This document shows, piece by piece, positions 22,532 to 33,645 of a stretch of 64,000 nt of DNA. The stretch is from Erigeron canadensis (lineage: Eukaryota > Streptophyta > Magnoliopsida > Asterales > Asteraceae). Location: NCBI RefSeq assembly GCF_010389155.1, contig NC_057762.1, positions 31,866,055 through 31,930,054 on the forward strand, read 5' to 3'. The position numbers and the translations under genes were made by a program. The first letter of the stretch is position 1, and each line of letters opens with the position of its first letter. Under the pieces are notes generated by a model. It worked only from the letters and a program-made list of their open reading frames with translations, was not told where the DNA came from and did no database searches.

Positions 22532-25500
22532 TCAGCGTGTTGTTCTGCCTTCTGAGGGCATAAGAACATAACTATCAGAATTGCCAGGTAGTATGGCAGA
22601 TGCAGGAGGTGAATACATATGGGTTTTTGAATCAGATTTCCGAAGTTGAGCATGAGATTCTGCCTCTTTCTGGAACATTTTTACAAGTTCTTGTAACTCT
22701 AATCTTCTGACCTCAACTTCCTCCTCCATGGCGGGGTTTTTAAGTCCAAGGTAGAGTAAGCCTATGAAGATCAGCACAATGCCTAGAAGAACAAGAATAC
22801 AAGAAAATAGCAGAAATGCATATGGTGAATTTTCTGATCCGGGAATTCCGTCCACGTTTATCCCAAAGAGACCAGTGATGATGGAAAGAACAAGACCACA
22901 ACCACCAAAGACTCCTAGATTATGTGTCACACGCAGGCTTTTATCCTGAAAGTTATTGCTGATAAAATGATTAGCGAGTGTGGGGGTGTGGTTACTTGAG
23001 CAAAATAGTAGTGTTTTGTTGCTTATAGTCAGCCAAACATTTAGAATCCAAAATTGACACGTATGATGTATCTATTCAAACTTGGAGGTAGCAAAGTCAT
23101 TTAGCCCAACTGGTTGAAGCTATACCTTGTTCATTTTTGCCAATGCGGTTGGTGGCCCATTGGTAAGGTTTTGACCTTAGTAGGATCCACCTGGGTTCGA
23201 GTCCCACTTCCCACATTTGTAGGGGTGGATTAATAGGGGATTTTTCGAGATTCCTGGTTTTATCTCAGGCATGTGTGTAATTTAGGAGTAGAATTAGATT
23301 AGAATGTTGTTGAAAAAAAAAAAAACTTCGAGGTAGCAAGGTTACTATGTAAAAATTGTGAAGAGGAGAGCCAGAATAGTGACTAGCCTCTGTAAAATAA
23401 TTAAAATCGAGTCAATTAGATTTGGAGGATGGGTTGACTGCAGAAGTTATATCTCTGAAAGAGGCTACAATTTTGACCCATTGACTTATGAATCGAGTTA
23501 TTTAGGTTTTGTATTATCTTTAGCGCTCCAAAAGAAAAGATAGAAAACAGCTTATAAGAAACGGGGCAAAAGTTGACCAGAACTGTATCTCTAAGACGTG
23601 AAACCTCGAAAATAAGTTGTTCAAAAAATTTAGATTTATATTGAAGTAATATAAAAGTTGTAATCATATTTAACAAGCATATACAGTAATTGATATAAAG
23701 TTATATAAATTTTGACAGAGTTTCAACTCAGCCAATCTTACTGACCTATTGTGACCCACACAAGAAATTGACCATCTTAAACCAAAGCCATTTGACCAAT
23801 CACCTAACCACCTTAGGCTTAATAGGCCCGTTTTTTCACCTTTGATCTTTAATATAGGAAAAGGAGGCACTGTACTTCTTTTGAAATGGCGAAGATTCAT
23901 AAACCATCTGATAACTCATACATTTGTCCCTTATGGGACTTGAACCCACAAACTTTTGGTTGTTGGGCCAACTCAAATAGCGCTAGGCTATAAGCTCTTT
24001 GGTCAACAATAATAACTAGAAGAAACAAGATGAAGTAGCTAACCCGATATTCCATGGATTAATACGAAAGAGAACCGTACCTGTAACCAGGCCCTGACAG
24101 TACTCTGCATGACATCTTGTACTGTAAACAAACGTCCGCGTACTGCTTCTTGCTCCTCAATCATTTGCCTAGTACTCTTTGTTACTCCTTCCAGCAAACG
24201 CTTTGCTGCATTACCTCTCAAATGTTGAAGGAGCTCAAAAACAATTTCTTCTCTGGCATGTAGAGACCACTTGACTCTTATCACCTTCAGAAAGAAAACA
24301 CGAGTTGAATTTAGCCTTTAGAATGACACAAGTTGTTAAAGATGATGAAAATGCTAAGAAATAAATGCAGTAAGAAGAATAGACATGAAACGGAAAGAAA
24401 GACCATTCTCTGTTTCCCTTTCATGTTCAAGCTTAAAACGGTTTACTAATTTAATCGACCTATTGGTGGAGCAATAGATGGTCAGGCAAATGGTTAAAAG
24501 GATGATTTGTCGATACCAGTACAAACAGGCAGTACTAGGCCTGGTTGAACCACTACAATTTCTACCCATTTGGATAAACAATATGGTATAGATAACTAAC
24601 ATGACGTACCCAATAAAAACACTTTGGGCAACTATCAGCCCATTTCATTTTTATCCAAATCTTTACTTCGCAATTTGACTCTTTAGAAATAGAACATAAT
24701 CCAAAGCAGCCCATTTAATACTGTGTGGGTCAAATCACCCAGCATATTAAGTAATCAAAAGATTATTAATCTGAGAAGCATATAAAAGCAGTGATCAGCG
24801 AGAAATATAAAGGTTTATCCTCATAATGGTAACAATGAACAAAACCCCATATATAACTGCTAAACCCAAAACTAGACACAGCGGTTGATTTGAAAAAATA
24901 TAGACTCTGATGAAATATGATACCTGTGAAGATAACCTTCTGATTTCTTGGTTCAATATTATGCTGAATAGATGCAAATCCTCATGGTTTCTCCTATTAA
25001 CAGAAAGAAGCTAAAGATCTTAGAGCTTCAGTGTCACACTACACAGTGGTGGTGACAACTTTTTTTTCAAATCGTTTTAAGAACCTGTTCATGAACTTCA
25101 GTTCAACTTCATCTGCTGCTCCAAAAATGTATTTCCTAAACAGTCTACCAAAGGTAAAAAAACGAAAGTTTACTTTAAAAGGTACAAAAGCGAACTATTA
25201 TAAAGACTTCGCGAGAATAAATTATTCAATGAAATAGTCCCACCAATGCCTTACTTCTGAAGGCAAATTGAACTAATTGGCATGAGGCATCACACCTTCA
25301 ATTCATTTCTGATCCAGTCACTTGGACTTCATAAATTGTTGGCAAAACTCAGCTCTTAGAAACATTTATAAGAAGTTAAAAACAATTCAACTTTGTCATC
25401 ATGTTCCCAGGTTATTTTGACAATATAACCCAAAAAACAATTTGAAAGGTACAATGACATCCAGTGAACAAAGTATAGATCAAGTGAAAGTATGGTCATT

Positions 25501-27239
25501 TGTGGTAATTTGCTCCAAACTATGTGGCAGAAAAAATGCAAGAAAAGAGAGCACTCACCTATCATCCCAACGGGCAAGACGGCATGCTAGAAGTGCAATA
25601 ACTTCATGAATCGTTTGTGGTAGATTACTACCTCCTGCAGCAAGCAGCTCCTGTCCATCAAAGTTTCAAACAGAAGAGCTTCAGGCATTAAAAAGTTGTA
25701 TAGCTAGAAATGGAAATTTTGACCCACTTACTTATGAACGGGTTGATGCGGGTTATATTTTAACCCTAACGGGTAGAAAAATAAGCTTAATGGCCACTGA
25801 ATGAAAGTAGCAAATAACATCCTCAATCACTTTATTCAAAACATTGAATTGCGTTTGAAAAAAAATATAATCATTTTCGGCAAGCTAAATATAGTTAAAA
25901 GAAAAGAATTGGACAAAATTTATCAGGTCATTCCAACCCCACCTGAACCGTTTCGACATGTACCAAAGAATTACCTGTTTTGACCAGTTACCCAACCCAA
26001 CTATTCAACCAATCCTTGTGACCTGTTTCAACATGTACCAAAGAATTACCCATTTTGACCAATTACCCAACCCACCTTTTTTACCAACCCTTATAACACT
26101 GTAGGCAGTGAATACTGCAAAGAAAAACCTGGACTTCCGAAACTCCTAGCACATTGATGTTTGTTGCATAACCTTTGACATGCAATGCAGTAACTAGGAA
26201 GTTCTGTGCTTGCCATGATCTTAGTACTACTGGAATATCATCTTCTTCAACATATGGATCACCAGCTGACTGTCCTAATAGTTCAAATAACAATCCACCT
26301 GCAACCCTGACAGGAACCTGTGTGATAATGAATCATTAAAACCATGAGACCATAGAATGAAAGCATAAAAGCAACGTGCTTTAGACTTCAAGTAATTACT
26401 TGTGCAGTAAACTTTAAGGGGCCATTTGGTCCCCAGAATTTATGGGAATTTGATGGGATGGAATTTAAATTTCTTCCTTGTCATGTTAAGTTAACATATT
26501 AAATTCCAAATTCCATATCACCGGATCACATAGTTGTGGGTCTGCCCCGCCCATCTTGACCCATACCAAAAAAGTTAGGTGTTTTGAGTTTTGACCTGTT
26601 AACCAGCCCACTGAGCCACCCATCTTGTCCCCTCTACAAAACTTGTATACACAAACATATTAGCAAAGTGATTACCTCGTAAAGAAGGTGCTTCATACGT
26701 TCACTTATAAGTTTACTTTCATCTCGTAAAGCAATGCTGATAGCCGGATGTAACCATTTCGAGTTACTCAACCAAGAACTAACAGAAGGATGTCCTGCAT
26801 CAACATGACACCACCAAGTAGGCCCTACGGGTCGTTCCCTAAATGGCACAGCAATATCTGCAACCGTGACTTCATTATCATCAATTTCAAACTCTACATT
26901 TTCAGTTTCCCAGTAGCCATCAACTTGAATTTTCTCCACAAGTTGAGCAATCCTAGACCACCCAATCGGTATCCAATAATTTCCAGTATATATAGTAGTA
27001 GTATCATTAACCGGCCCTATACAATGTTCAGTATTATAAACGTTGTCATCCAAACCATCGGGTATTCCATTTTTGGATCCGTTTTTCTTCCACCCGATTA
27101 TATCCTGAGGTCTACACTTCCTGTGGCCACGTTTAGCTTCAAAAGCACAAATTAGTCCATCAGTCCACAAGACATAACCCGCCATGGCATCCTTACCGGT
27201 TTGATGTTTTTGATTGTCGTAGTTTTTCATATTATTCAT
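22532..27239 (-). CDS. CorA-like family integral membrane protein (GIN-type), six exons
   Basis: Member of the plant CorA-like family sometimes annotated as magnesium transporter-like. Six minus-strand exons join in frame with GT-AG introns: 26676-27239, 26129-26317, 25559-25650, 24924-24993, 24081-24284 and 22532-22945, giving about 510 residues. An in-frame TGA lies just upstream of the chosen ATG. The large N-terminal part is soluble (GYVLWTDGLICAFE, then PVGPTWWCHVDAGHPSVSSW). Exon 5 forms the long helical stretch before the membrane. Exon 6 encodes two transmembrane segments (about residues 383-404 and 414-441). The CorA signature after the first is GIN (401-403) instead of GMN, so ion selectivity cannot be assumed. 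A charged tail of about 65 residues (EEEVEVRRLELQELVKMFQK) follows. The introns hold SINEs and local duplications. Family confident; transport function inferred. Confidence 0.9.
23100..23322 (+). mobile_element. tRNA-derived SINE in the last intron of the CorA-like gene
   Basis: The 22-base flanks 'aaacttggaggtagcaaagt' plus 'ca' (23078-23099) and 'aaacttcgaggtagcaaggt' plus 'ta' (23323-23344) agree at 19 positions and form the target duplication. The body opens with an A box (TAGCCCAACTGG, 23102-23113) and has a near-perfect B box (GGGTTCGAGTCCC, 23193-23205). A second A-box-like TGGCCCATTGG precedes the B box, suggesting a composite head. It ends in 'gttgttgaaaaaaaaaa'. It is inserted antisense to the host gene. 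Confidence 0.88.
23930..24005 (-). mobile_element. SINE head (tRNA-like A and B boxes), minus orientation
   Basis: Read on the minus strand, an A box TAGCCTAGCG (23990-23981) is followed about 35 bases later by a perfect B box GGGTTCAAGTCCC (23947-23935). It does not fold as a tRNA because the anticodon arm is absent. It is in the same intron as the SINE at 23100. The 3' limit is not clear. Confidence 0.65.
25950..26100. repeat. 75-bp tandem duplication in CorA-like intron 2
   Basis: Two diverged units share 'acatgtaccaaagaattacc' and 'gaccaattacccaaccca' with a 75-base period. Confidence 0.8.
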
Positions 27240-28198
27240 GAATGCACATACATCACAGGTTATTCAATCATCGAAGCTGCAAAAAAGCAGAAATAGAAAT
27301 AAATATATATATATATACAACTTGTTATTTCACCCTCCTTATACAGTTGTCAAACCATTATCTTTGGGCTCGGGAATATCTGGTATTGACCCAGGTCCAA
27401 TCCGCACAGGCGACAAGAAAATAACTTTGTCAGCGAATATCGTGTTTCCTAGTTGGGCAGACGCTCACCTTAACGGGCCTCGGTCTAAACATTGTCTTTA
27501 ACATATCATTAGTGTTTGTACCAATCGGGTTTTTGCGATTAATGTCAAAGGTCTGATTACTTATTTCCTTTAGCAATACATAATAAGCATTAGATAGATA
27601 ACCGTATAACCAACAAATTTGGTTCAACTAAAATTTGACTTCTACGGTAAAACAAACATAACATATCTGGTATTGTTGTCACAGTTTTGTTATTTTGTGA
27701 ATTAAACTTCCAACCTTTTCGATTAAAATTCGATACATGCAATAACAAAACTTGGCAACAATTTTTGGTACCAAATTAACTATACATAAAATGCAAAAAT
27801 CAGTGTAAACTCAAAGTCAAAAAACGGTGGAATAAAACCCATTTTAATGTAATTCTTAACAACTTACTCCTAAATCAACATTTCTACAACTTGCTACATA
27901 CATATAATAACAGATGAAATTATGAAGACAAAGTTGAAGGAAAATATTTACCTACATATTTGAGTAAAATTGTATACTGTTTTATTTTTTCTTTTTGTTT
28001 ATTTATGCGTTCGTGAAGTTTTTTAGGCGGTGGCAGTTCTGATAATCGCCACCGCGGTCACAGTGTCACGGCTATGTAATCTAGATGGTCGGTCATACAA
28101 AGAAAGCCCTTACACTATGCCTACTTGGCATTATAAGTCCACCCTTTTTTTTTGCAATTTAAGACATGAGTTTACCTTTCATTTTCAATCATAATCAC
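27240..28198. other. Upstream region of CorA-like gene
   Basis: No gene is seen. An (AT)n stretch lies at 27304-27316. 28020-28090 holds a GC-rich 'ggcggtggcagttc...cgccaccgcggtcac' inverted motif followed by 'taatctag', perhaps a Helitron-like 3' fragment in plus orientation. Confidence 0.4.
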
Positions 28199-28736
28199 CA
28201 AGGTTGGTGCCCGCGTATTAAGGCGGTTAAACGATGATGATAATACAAAACAGTGGAGAAGCAATCGATATGCGTGTGTGTAAATGGAAATGAGAGAAAA
28301 AAGTGACTGTGTGTTAAATCTTGATAGGGTGTTTGTTTGATTGTGTTTAGAGATATAGAATTAGAGATAATGTGTGAATTAGGGGCAATATAGGGATATT
28401 GAAAAGATTGTTGAATTTACTAATATAGGGAGTCCAATATGTTTTATAAGGAATTATAGATGAGGGTTGGTGTCTGCGCATTGCGGCGGTTAAACGGTGA
28501 TAATAATACAAAGCAGTGGGGGAGGAATCAATATGCGTGTGTGTAAATAGGAAGGAGAGAAAGAAGTGATTGTGTGTTAGATTTTGGTAGAGTGTTTGTC
28601 TGATTGTATTTAGAGATATAGAATTAGAGATAATGTGTGAATTATGGGTAATTTGGGGATATTGAAAAGATTGCTGAATTTCCTAAAATAAGAAGTCTAA
28701 TATGTTTTATAAGGGATTATAAATTATTGATATAGA
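28199..28736 (-). mobile_element. Two tandem Helitron-like units, minus orientation
   Basis: Two head-to-tail copies, about 28199-28460 and 28461-28736. Each begins (minus-strand 3' side) with 'ggttggtg' plus a GC-rich 'gcgcattgcggcgg' or 'gcgtattaaggcgg' motif. Both share 'aatatgcgtgtgtgtaaat'-type and 'agatatagaattagagataa' segments. Each ends (minus-strand 5' side) with TCTATAATTCC or TCTATATCAA next to an A. The copies are roughly 80-85% alike by eye. No coding capacity. Confidence 0.6.
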
Positions 28737-28742
28737 TTATTA

Positions 28743-28779
28743 CTAGTAAAATAACGTTCGAGCCCCGCGTTGCGGGGTC
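28743..28779 (-). mobile_element. Helitron 3' terminus (CTAG plus hairpin), minus orientation
   Basis: On the minus strand a hairpin (CCCCGC-aac-GCGGGG, 28777-28763) is followed by a 16-base AT-rich spacer and CTAG (28746-28743), then T. This is the canonical Helitron 3' end and lies six bases from the 5' end of the tandem units above. The body should extend rightward from here; its 5' end was not found. Confidence 0.65.
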
Positions 28780-30535
28780 TTGATTTTCATTTTGAAATGG
28801 TTGCGTTGTATAAGGTTTACGTTGAACCTCGAACTACCTAATTAATGAATAAGTTTGTTTCAAATATATATATTTGCTTAAGCAATATCTGAAACGCTTT
28901 TTAAACTTTATAATATCAAATGAAATGTTTTGATATATTAGTTGAAAACGCTAAAAGAATAATGAACAAAAACCAAATTGGGGTACATAATGGTATTGGA
29001 TATGACTATAAAAAAGTTGCAATATGTTATTTGAGGATATGATACGCAAAAGTCGATTAATAGTCAGGTTTTACATGGACGAGTAGTAACTCACCACGAT
29101 TCATGAGTCCAATTACCTTAATAGTATATATAGTATAATTCCTATACAGGCTACAATAACAAGTTAATTGTCTTATTTTAAAATTTAAAAACTTTGACAT
29201 TATAAGTAAATGAAAAATACAACCAAACACATTCAAAACAATTTTATCGTCATATCAGAATCAGAATAATTATGAAATCAATGGTTCATATCATATCAAT
29301 TTTGTAACTTTCGGTTATTGATGTACGAAGATTCACAAAGCAATTAATGTACGATGATTTTTTGATGCACGGTGATTATCACTGAAAAAAACTATAATTT
29401 TATTTATTTTACTTTAATCCTTATTTTATCATGTATATATCTATCAATAGTTCTATATAAATACCGGGGGCAACGGCCTTTGACGGCCCAGAAATTTTTT
29501 ATGTAGATTTATCATTCTTATGTATATTATCATGATTTTGGTCCATTATACGCTTTTATTCTTTTTTACTTTTAAGCCAAAATTAATTTATGATTAACGC
29601 AAAAATGAAATGTCAGATATAATCTAATGACTAGCTTGCAGACTGTTATCACTTTCTGAGTTAGAGTCTCCACAACTTACTCATATACATCAGCCCTAAG
29701 GCAATCCAACCTTCAAAACTTTACTTGCTCCAACGTGTATGTCGCTATTATTCATCAAGATTCCGATCTTGATTCAAATGTTTAGGTTGTATGTATCATT
29801 TCATCATGTTAAAAATTGTATGATGGTCTTCTTTCAATCTTGTATGACCATACATCACATTGCGCATATATCTGGGCAAATTTGATCATACCATTTAATG
29901 ATGTTATATTGTTGTTATACAATAATCGTGTGCAAAGTATTCACATTTCATCGATCATTATAAAGCCCTACATAGTTAGTATATCGATAGTCCTAAATCC
30001 AAATGTAATTTATCAAATTTTTGCTATACTATCAAATGATGAATCATGAAATAATAAAAATAGGCCAAATGGATAAAGTGTTGTTAGACATGGATGGAGA
30101 ATCCTTCAAGGGTCCATTTAAATTGTGGGCAACTAGGCATCTTTTTTTATCTTTACATCAAAGATAACTAGGTTCCATATCTTTGGTTTTATATAATACA
30201 CCAGCAACAGATAATGTACGATATTCTTTTTTTTCAAATGAGAGGATTCGTTGAAAGAGTTTCATACACATATTGGGTATCAATATTGTCCTTTAGATTA
30301 CAAGTGTTGGCCAGTATATATGTCACACAATTTGTTTAGACCAAATCCTGCATAAAGATACAAGAAGATATACACATATTGATAAAGATAACCTATAGAG
30401 CTAGTAATTAGTCAAATTTGTGCTTTATCGTAAGGAGTTATATAGTTTAAGGATGATGAAAGTTATTTGTTGTTATTATATAAGTGTAGTTACACAACAA
30501 GGAACAATTTGAGATCGCCGAGAAGGAAAACTGAC
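28780..30535. other. Helitron body and spacer; no recognised gene
   Basis: AT-rich DNA. A GC island 'aaataccgggggcaacggcc' with 'tttgacggccc' sits at about 29459-29490. The ORFs (for example 29816-30049) show no family motif. Confidence 0.4.
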
Positions 30536-31401
30536 ATGGGTGTTCATGAAATAGTGCTGCTAATCATGGTTCTCTTCTCCTTTTGCTCCTCTGCATTATT
30601 TGCGCAAGTTAACAAGAACTCAACTCCAGGTTTGTTTACTCTGTCCCTCTATACACACACACACACACACACACACAAAGAGGCTTATTAACTTAAAAGA
30701 CGTAGCTAATCCGGTGTAACAAAAAGGTGGCAACTTAAGAATGGGTCAATTTGGGTTGTGTTTTATCTCAAACGGGTCAAATTAAGATAACTCACTCTAA
30801 GGAGTGCGAGTTAACTTTTTACCCAACAAAAAAAAGAATGAGTCAAATGACTCGACTTAATTCTTAAAGTAGCTTAATGTCTAATTTTGATGCGTATATT
30901 TAGAATTGTACCACCTTCTAAATTGCTTTATAAATTTGGTGTATTGTTGTAAATAATATCGTTAGGTAATATGATATGAATATGGGTCATATGACATGTT
31001 ACATCCCAAACAAGTGTCGAGTAGAAACGTACAGATGCCCTCCATAAGTTGTTTGGTGGTGTTGTTTTTATCCAGATGAAAACATGGGAAATAGTGGAAT
31101 AAGTGAAAACAATTGTGCAGTTGGTAATGACTGTGGAATGGTAAACCAAAACAAGTATACAAGTGATGTCACAAGCGGTAGAGGTGGTGGACGGCCAGTT
31201 GGAAGTGGTGGCAATGGGAATGGCGACCAGACTAACTCTTCCCCGCAAGGAGGTGGCAATGGGGTGGTTCCTGTATATGCCGCTGGTGCAGCAGGTCAAC
31301 GCAGAAACCACAAAGGTGCTGCTGCAACTGATACTCTATACCGGAAAGGAAGGCTTGCAGTGCTCATAGCTACAGTAACAGCATCCTTTTTACTATCATA
31401 A
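30536..31401 (+). CDS. Small secreted Gly/Asn-rich protein, probably GPI-anchored, function unknown
   Basis: Two exons (30536-30629 and 31076-31401) join in phase 1 at GT-AG sites, giving 139 residues. A strong signal peptide opens the protein (MGVHEIVLLIMVLFSFCSSA, cleavage near residue 23). The middle is hydrophilic and rich in Gly, Asn, Ser and Gln, including GRGGGRPVGSGGNGNGD and two cysteines (NNCAVGNDCG). The end is a hydrophobic tail, GRLAVLIATVTASFLLS, after a small-residue stretch, which is the layout of a GPI-anchor signal. An arabinogalactan- or glycine-rich cell-surface protein fits this, but I recognise no named family. The intron contains an (AC)n microsatellite. A decayed copy lies 1.5 kb downstream, so the locus was duplicated. 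Confidence 0.7.
30652..30676. repeat. (AC)n microsatellite in the intron
   Basis: About 12 uninterrupted AC units, within the intron of the small secreted-protein gene. Confidence 0.97.
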
Positions 31402-32864
31402 AATATGCATCGTTAGTAGTAAAGTTTCTGTGTCGACTTTGGCCCAACTAATGGTATGCATGGATCTCAGCTAATCTATTGAGCTATTAGTGTACCATGT
31501 CATAGACTACAAGAAAAAGTAGAATAGTTTGTATAGTTGTCAAAACAGATCGTAATGTGTACATTATGATATATGAAATGATCTATACCAGATATCTACT
31601 TGCTGTAAACATGATGAACTTGAAGTTTATGAAGATACCATATACGTCTCTTCAAAACTTCAAGTTTGAAGTGCTATGTAGTCAAATGAAAATCGTCGTT
31701 GTTAATTTGTTATTGATTCTATGGGAGATTGTTAGTGTTATATCCCTGATATAACCTTGCGAAGTTTGAGTTTTCATTTAATACAAATTAGTATTCCTAC
31801 ATGTTTTCTAATTTGTCTAATATTTACTGAACTTTATCAGAAAATGTTAAGATGTGATACCTTATGGTCCAAACCAGTAGTTGAGACTGATACTTGTACA
31901 GTTAAGGAAGCCAAGAACCTTGTATAGACATAAAGTTCATCAAAAAATTCTACCCTAAAGAATGTCACTGTTTGATATAATATGAAAACATAGCAAGTGC
32001 TTTTGCTCTTTAATACGATGTTGTGTCATAACAGCTTCTTTTGATTATGACAAAGAACTATATGCAAAGAGAATCAATACTTAATCTTAAAGGCTACTAT
32101 CCTCAAAATGCCTAAAGTGTTGATATTCTTTACCTAAGGTATAGTGTAAATGACAATGATTCACGATTCGATACACTAAAAGCTAAATATAGGATCAATA
32201 CGGCTGGAATCATTTTGTCAAAAACTCAGTAGCATTGCTCAAAGTTATCGTCAATTGGCAATATAATCGAGACCTCTGACATGATCCATTATTCATACTA
32301 CTTGAATGAAGAGTAAAAACTGATATGCTTAACACTGAAAAAACGTCTAGTCGACCTGCTTTCTTGGAAAGTGGGAACTTCGGTCAAAATTATTGATGTA
32401 TGTACAGAGGCTAATTCAAGATGTCAAGAAATAGCCTCAATTACCATCTCTGGTATGGATGTACCATAGGGCAATGACCCAATAAATATTGCAGGCTCCA
32501 TACCATTGATCTGACCTCCTTTTTAAGTTTCATTTGTTAACTGATGATCCACTTAGTACCACCACTTCCTGAACCCCCCAAAACTTGTAAATGAGACCAT
32601 CAATATTGCTCTAACTTGGGTGCACAAAAAGACCATGCCGCCATTTTAACCGACCACAGTTACTGCTACGTTAGCAGATGCTATTTTAAACAAAACTAAA
32701 TACCAAACCATTATTGTCACCTTTATGGAAAAGATACTTGGATTTTCACATAGTTGACCAAAACCTACTAATATTCGCTTTATCCTTTTAAATTGGTTGT
32801 GGAGAAAAACTACATTGTGATGATTGCAAATACCCCGAACATGGTGTTACTCTTTATCTAGACA
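31402..32864. other. Spacer between the secreted-protein gene and its decayed copy
   Basis: 31402-31560 is also duplicated at 33200-33370 (shared 'tcataaaatatgca'-type, 'tagtgtaccatgtcatagac' and 'ttgtcaaaacag' blocks). The remainder has no recognised gene. Confidence 0.55.
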
Positions 32865-33200
32865 AACCGCATGAGAACATAGGAGATAATGGATGACACG
32901 AAAACAATTTGCACTGTTGGTAATGGCTATGGAATGGTGAACCAAAACAAGTACACAAATGCAGTAGAGGTGGTGGTCGATCAATCAGAAATGGTGACGA
33001 TGGAAATGGCAGCCATGCCAACTCCTCCCCACAAGGTAGCAATGGGATGCTTCCCGTATATGCCACTGGTGTGTCAGGTCAACCCAAAGGCCACAAAGGT
33101 ATGCCTGCAACTTATACCACCTGCAGGAAAGGAAGGCTTGCAGAGTTGCAGTGTTCCTAATTACAGGCACAGCAGCAACATCCGTTTTACTATTCTAAAA
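32865..33200 (+). pseudogene. Decayed copy of the small secreted protein (exon 2 only)
   Basis: It aligns with exon 2 of the gene at 31076-31401: shared 'aatggctatggaatggtgaa', 'ccaaaacaagtacaca', 'ctcctccccacaaggtagca' and 'ggaaaggaaggcttgcag' blocks. The start of the exon has 'gcatgagaacataggag' in place of 'gatgaaaacatggga'. Deletions and frame changes break the reading frame, and no signal-peptide exon is found upstream. The 3' flank is also duplicated, so both copies came from one genomic duplication. Confidence 0.8.
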
Positions 33201-33645
33201 TATGCAATATTAGTATATTAATTCCTATGCCAAGTGGAATAATGGTATATATGGATCTTAACTAATCTTTCGAGACATTAGCGTACCAGTTCATAGACTA
33301 TGATGTTTATAGTTGTCAAAACAGTTGGTAATTTGTATAATATGATGTTTGCAATTATCTATATCAAATTTGTGCTTTGTGTAAAAATGGTATTAGTAAG
33401 CCGATGATATCACATATTTGTCCTCAAATCAAGTGAAGGATACCAAAATACTGAGACGATTTTGATTGATTCTGTAGAGATTTAAGATGCGACATATTAT
33501 GGTCCAAACGTAAAATTAAGATGCACTGTCAGTGTATCAACTAAACAATTCCATTGCTGAATAAAAAAGAAACCCATCCAGTCAATCAAGTGTGTATCAA
33601 GTTCTTTCTTTTTCAGAAATTCAGTTATATTGATCCAAAACAAAA

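Noticed and set aside
23102..23205. Possible tRNA gene from A- and B-box motifs
   Set aside because: A-to-B spacing is too long and no cloverleaf or anticodon arm is seen; target duplication and poly(A) identify a SINE.
23930..24005. Possible minus-strand tRNA gene
   Set aside because: Good boxes but no acceptor or anticodon stem pairing; treated as a SINE head.
26416..26470. 'ggggccatttggtcc' as a transposon end
   Set aside because: Typical of some MITE ends, but no matching inverted end or target duplication was found nearby.
26790..27155. 121-codon + ORF
   Set aside because: Antisense to exon 1 of the CorA-like gene, whose frame carries recognisable family motifs.
31084..31311. Minus and alternative-frame ORFs rich in Pro/Thr
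   Set aside because: Shadows of exon 2 of the small secreted-protein gene, which has a consistent signal peptide and splice join.
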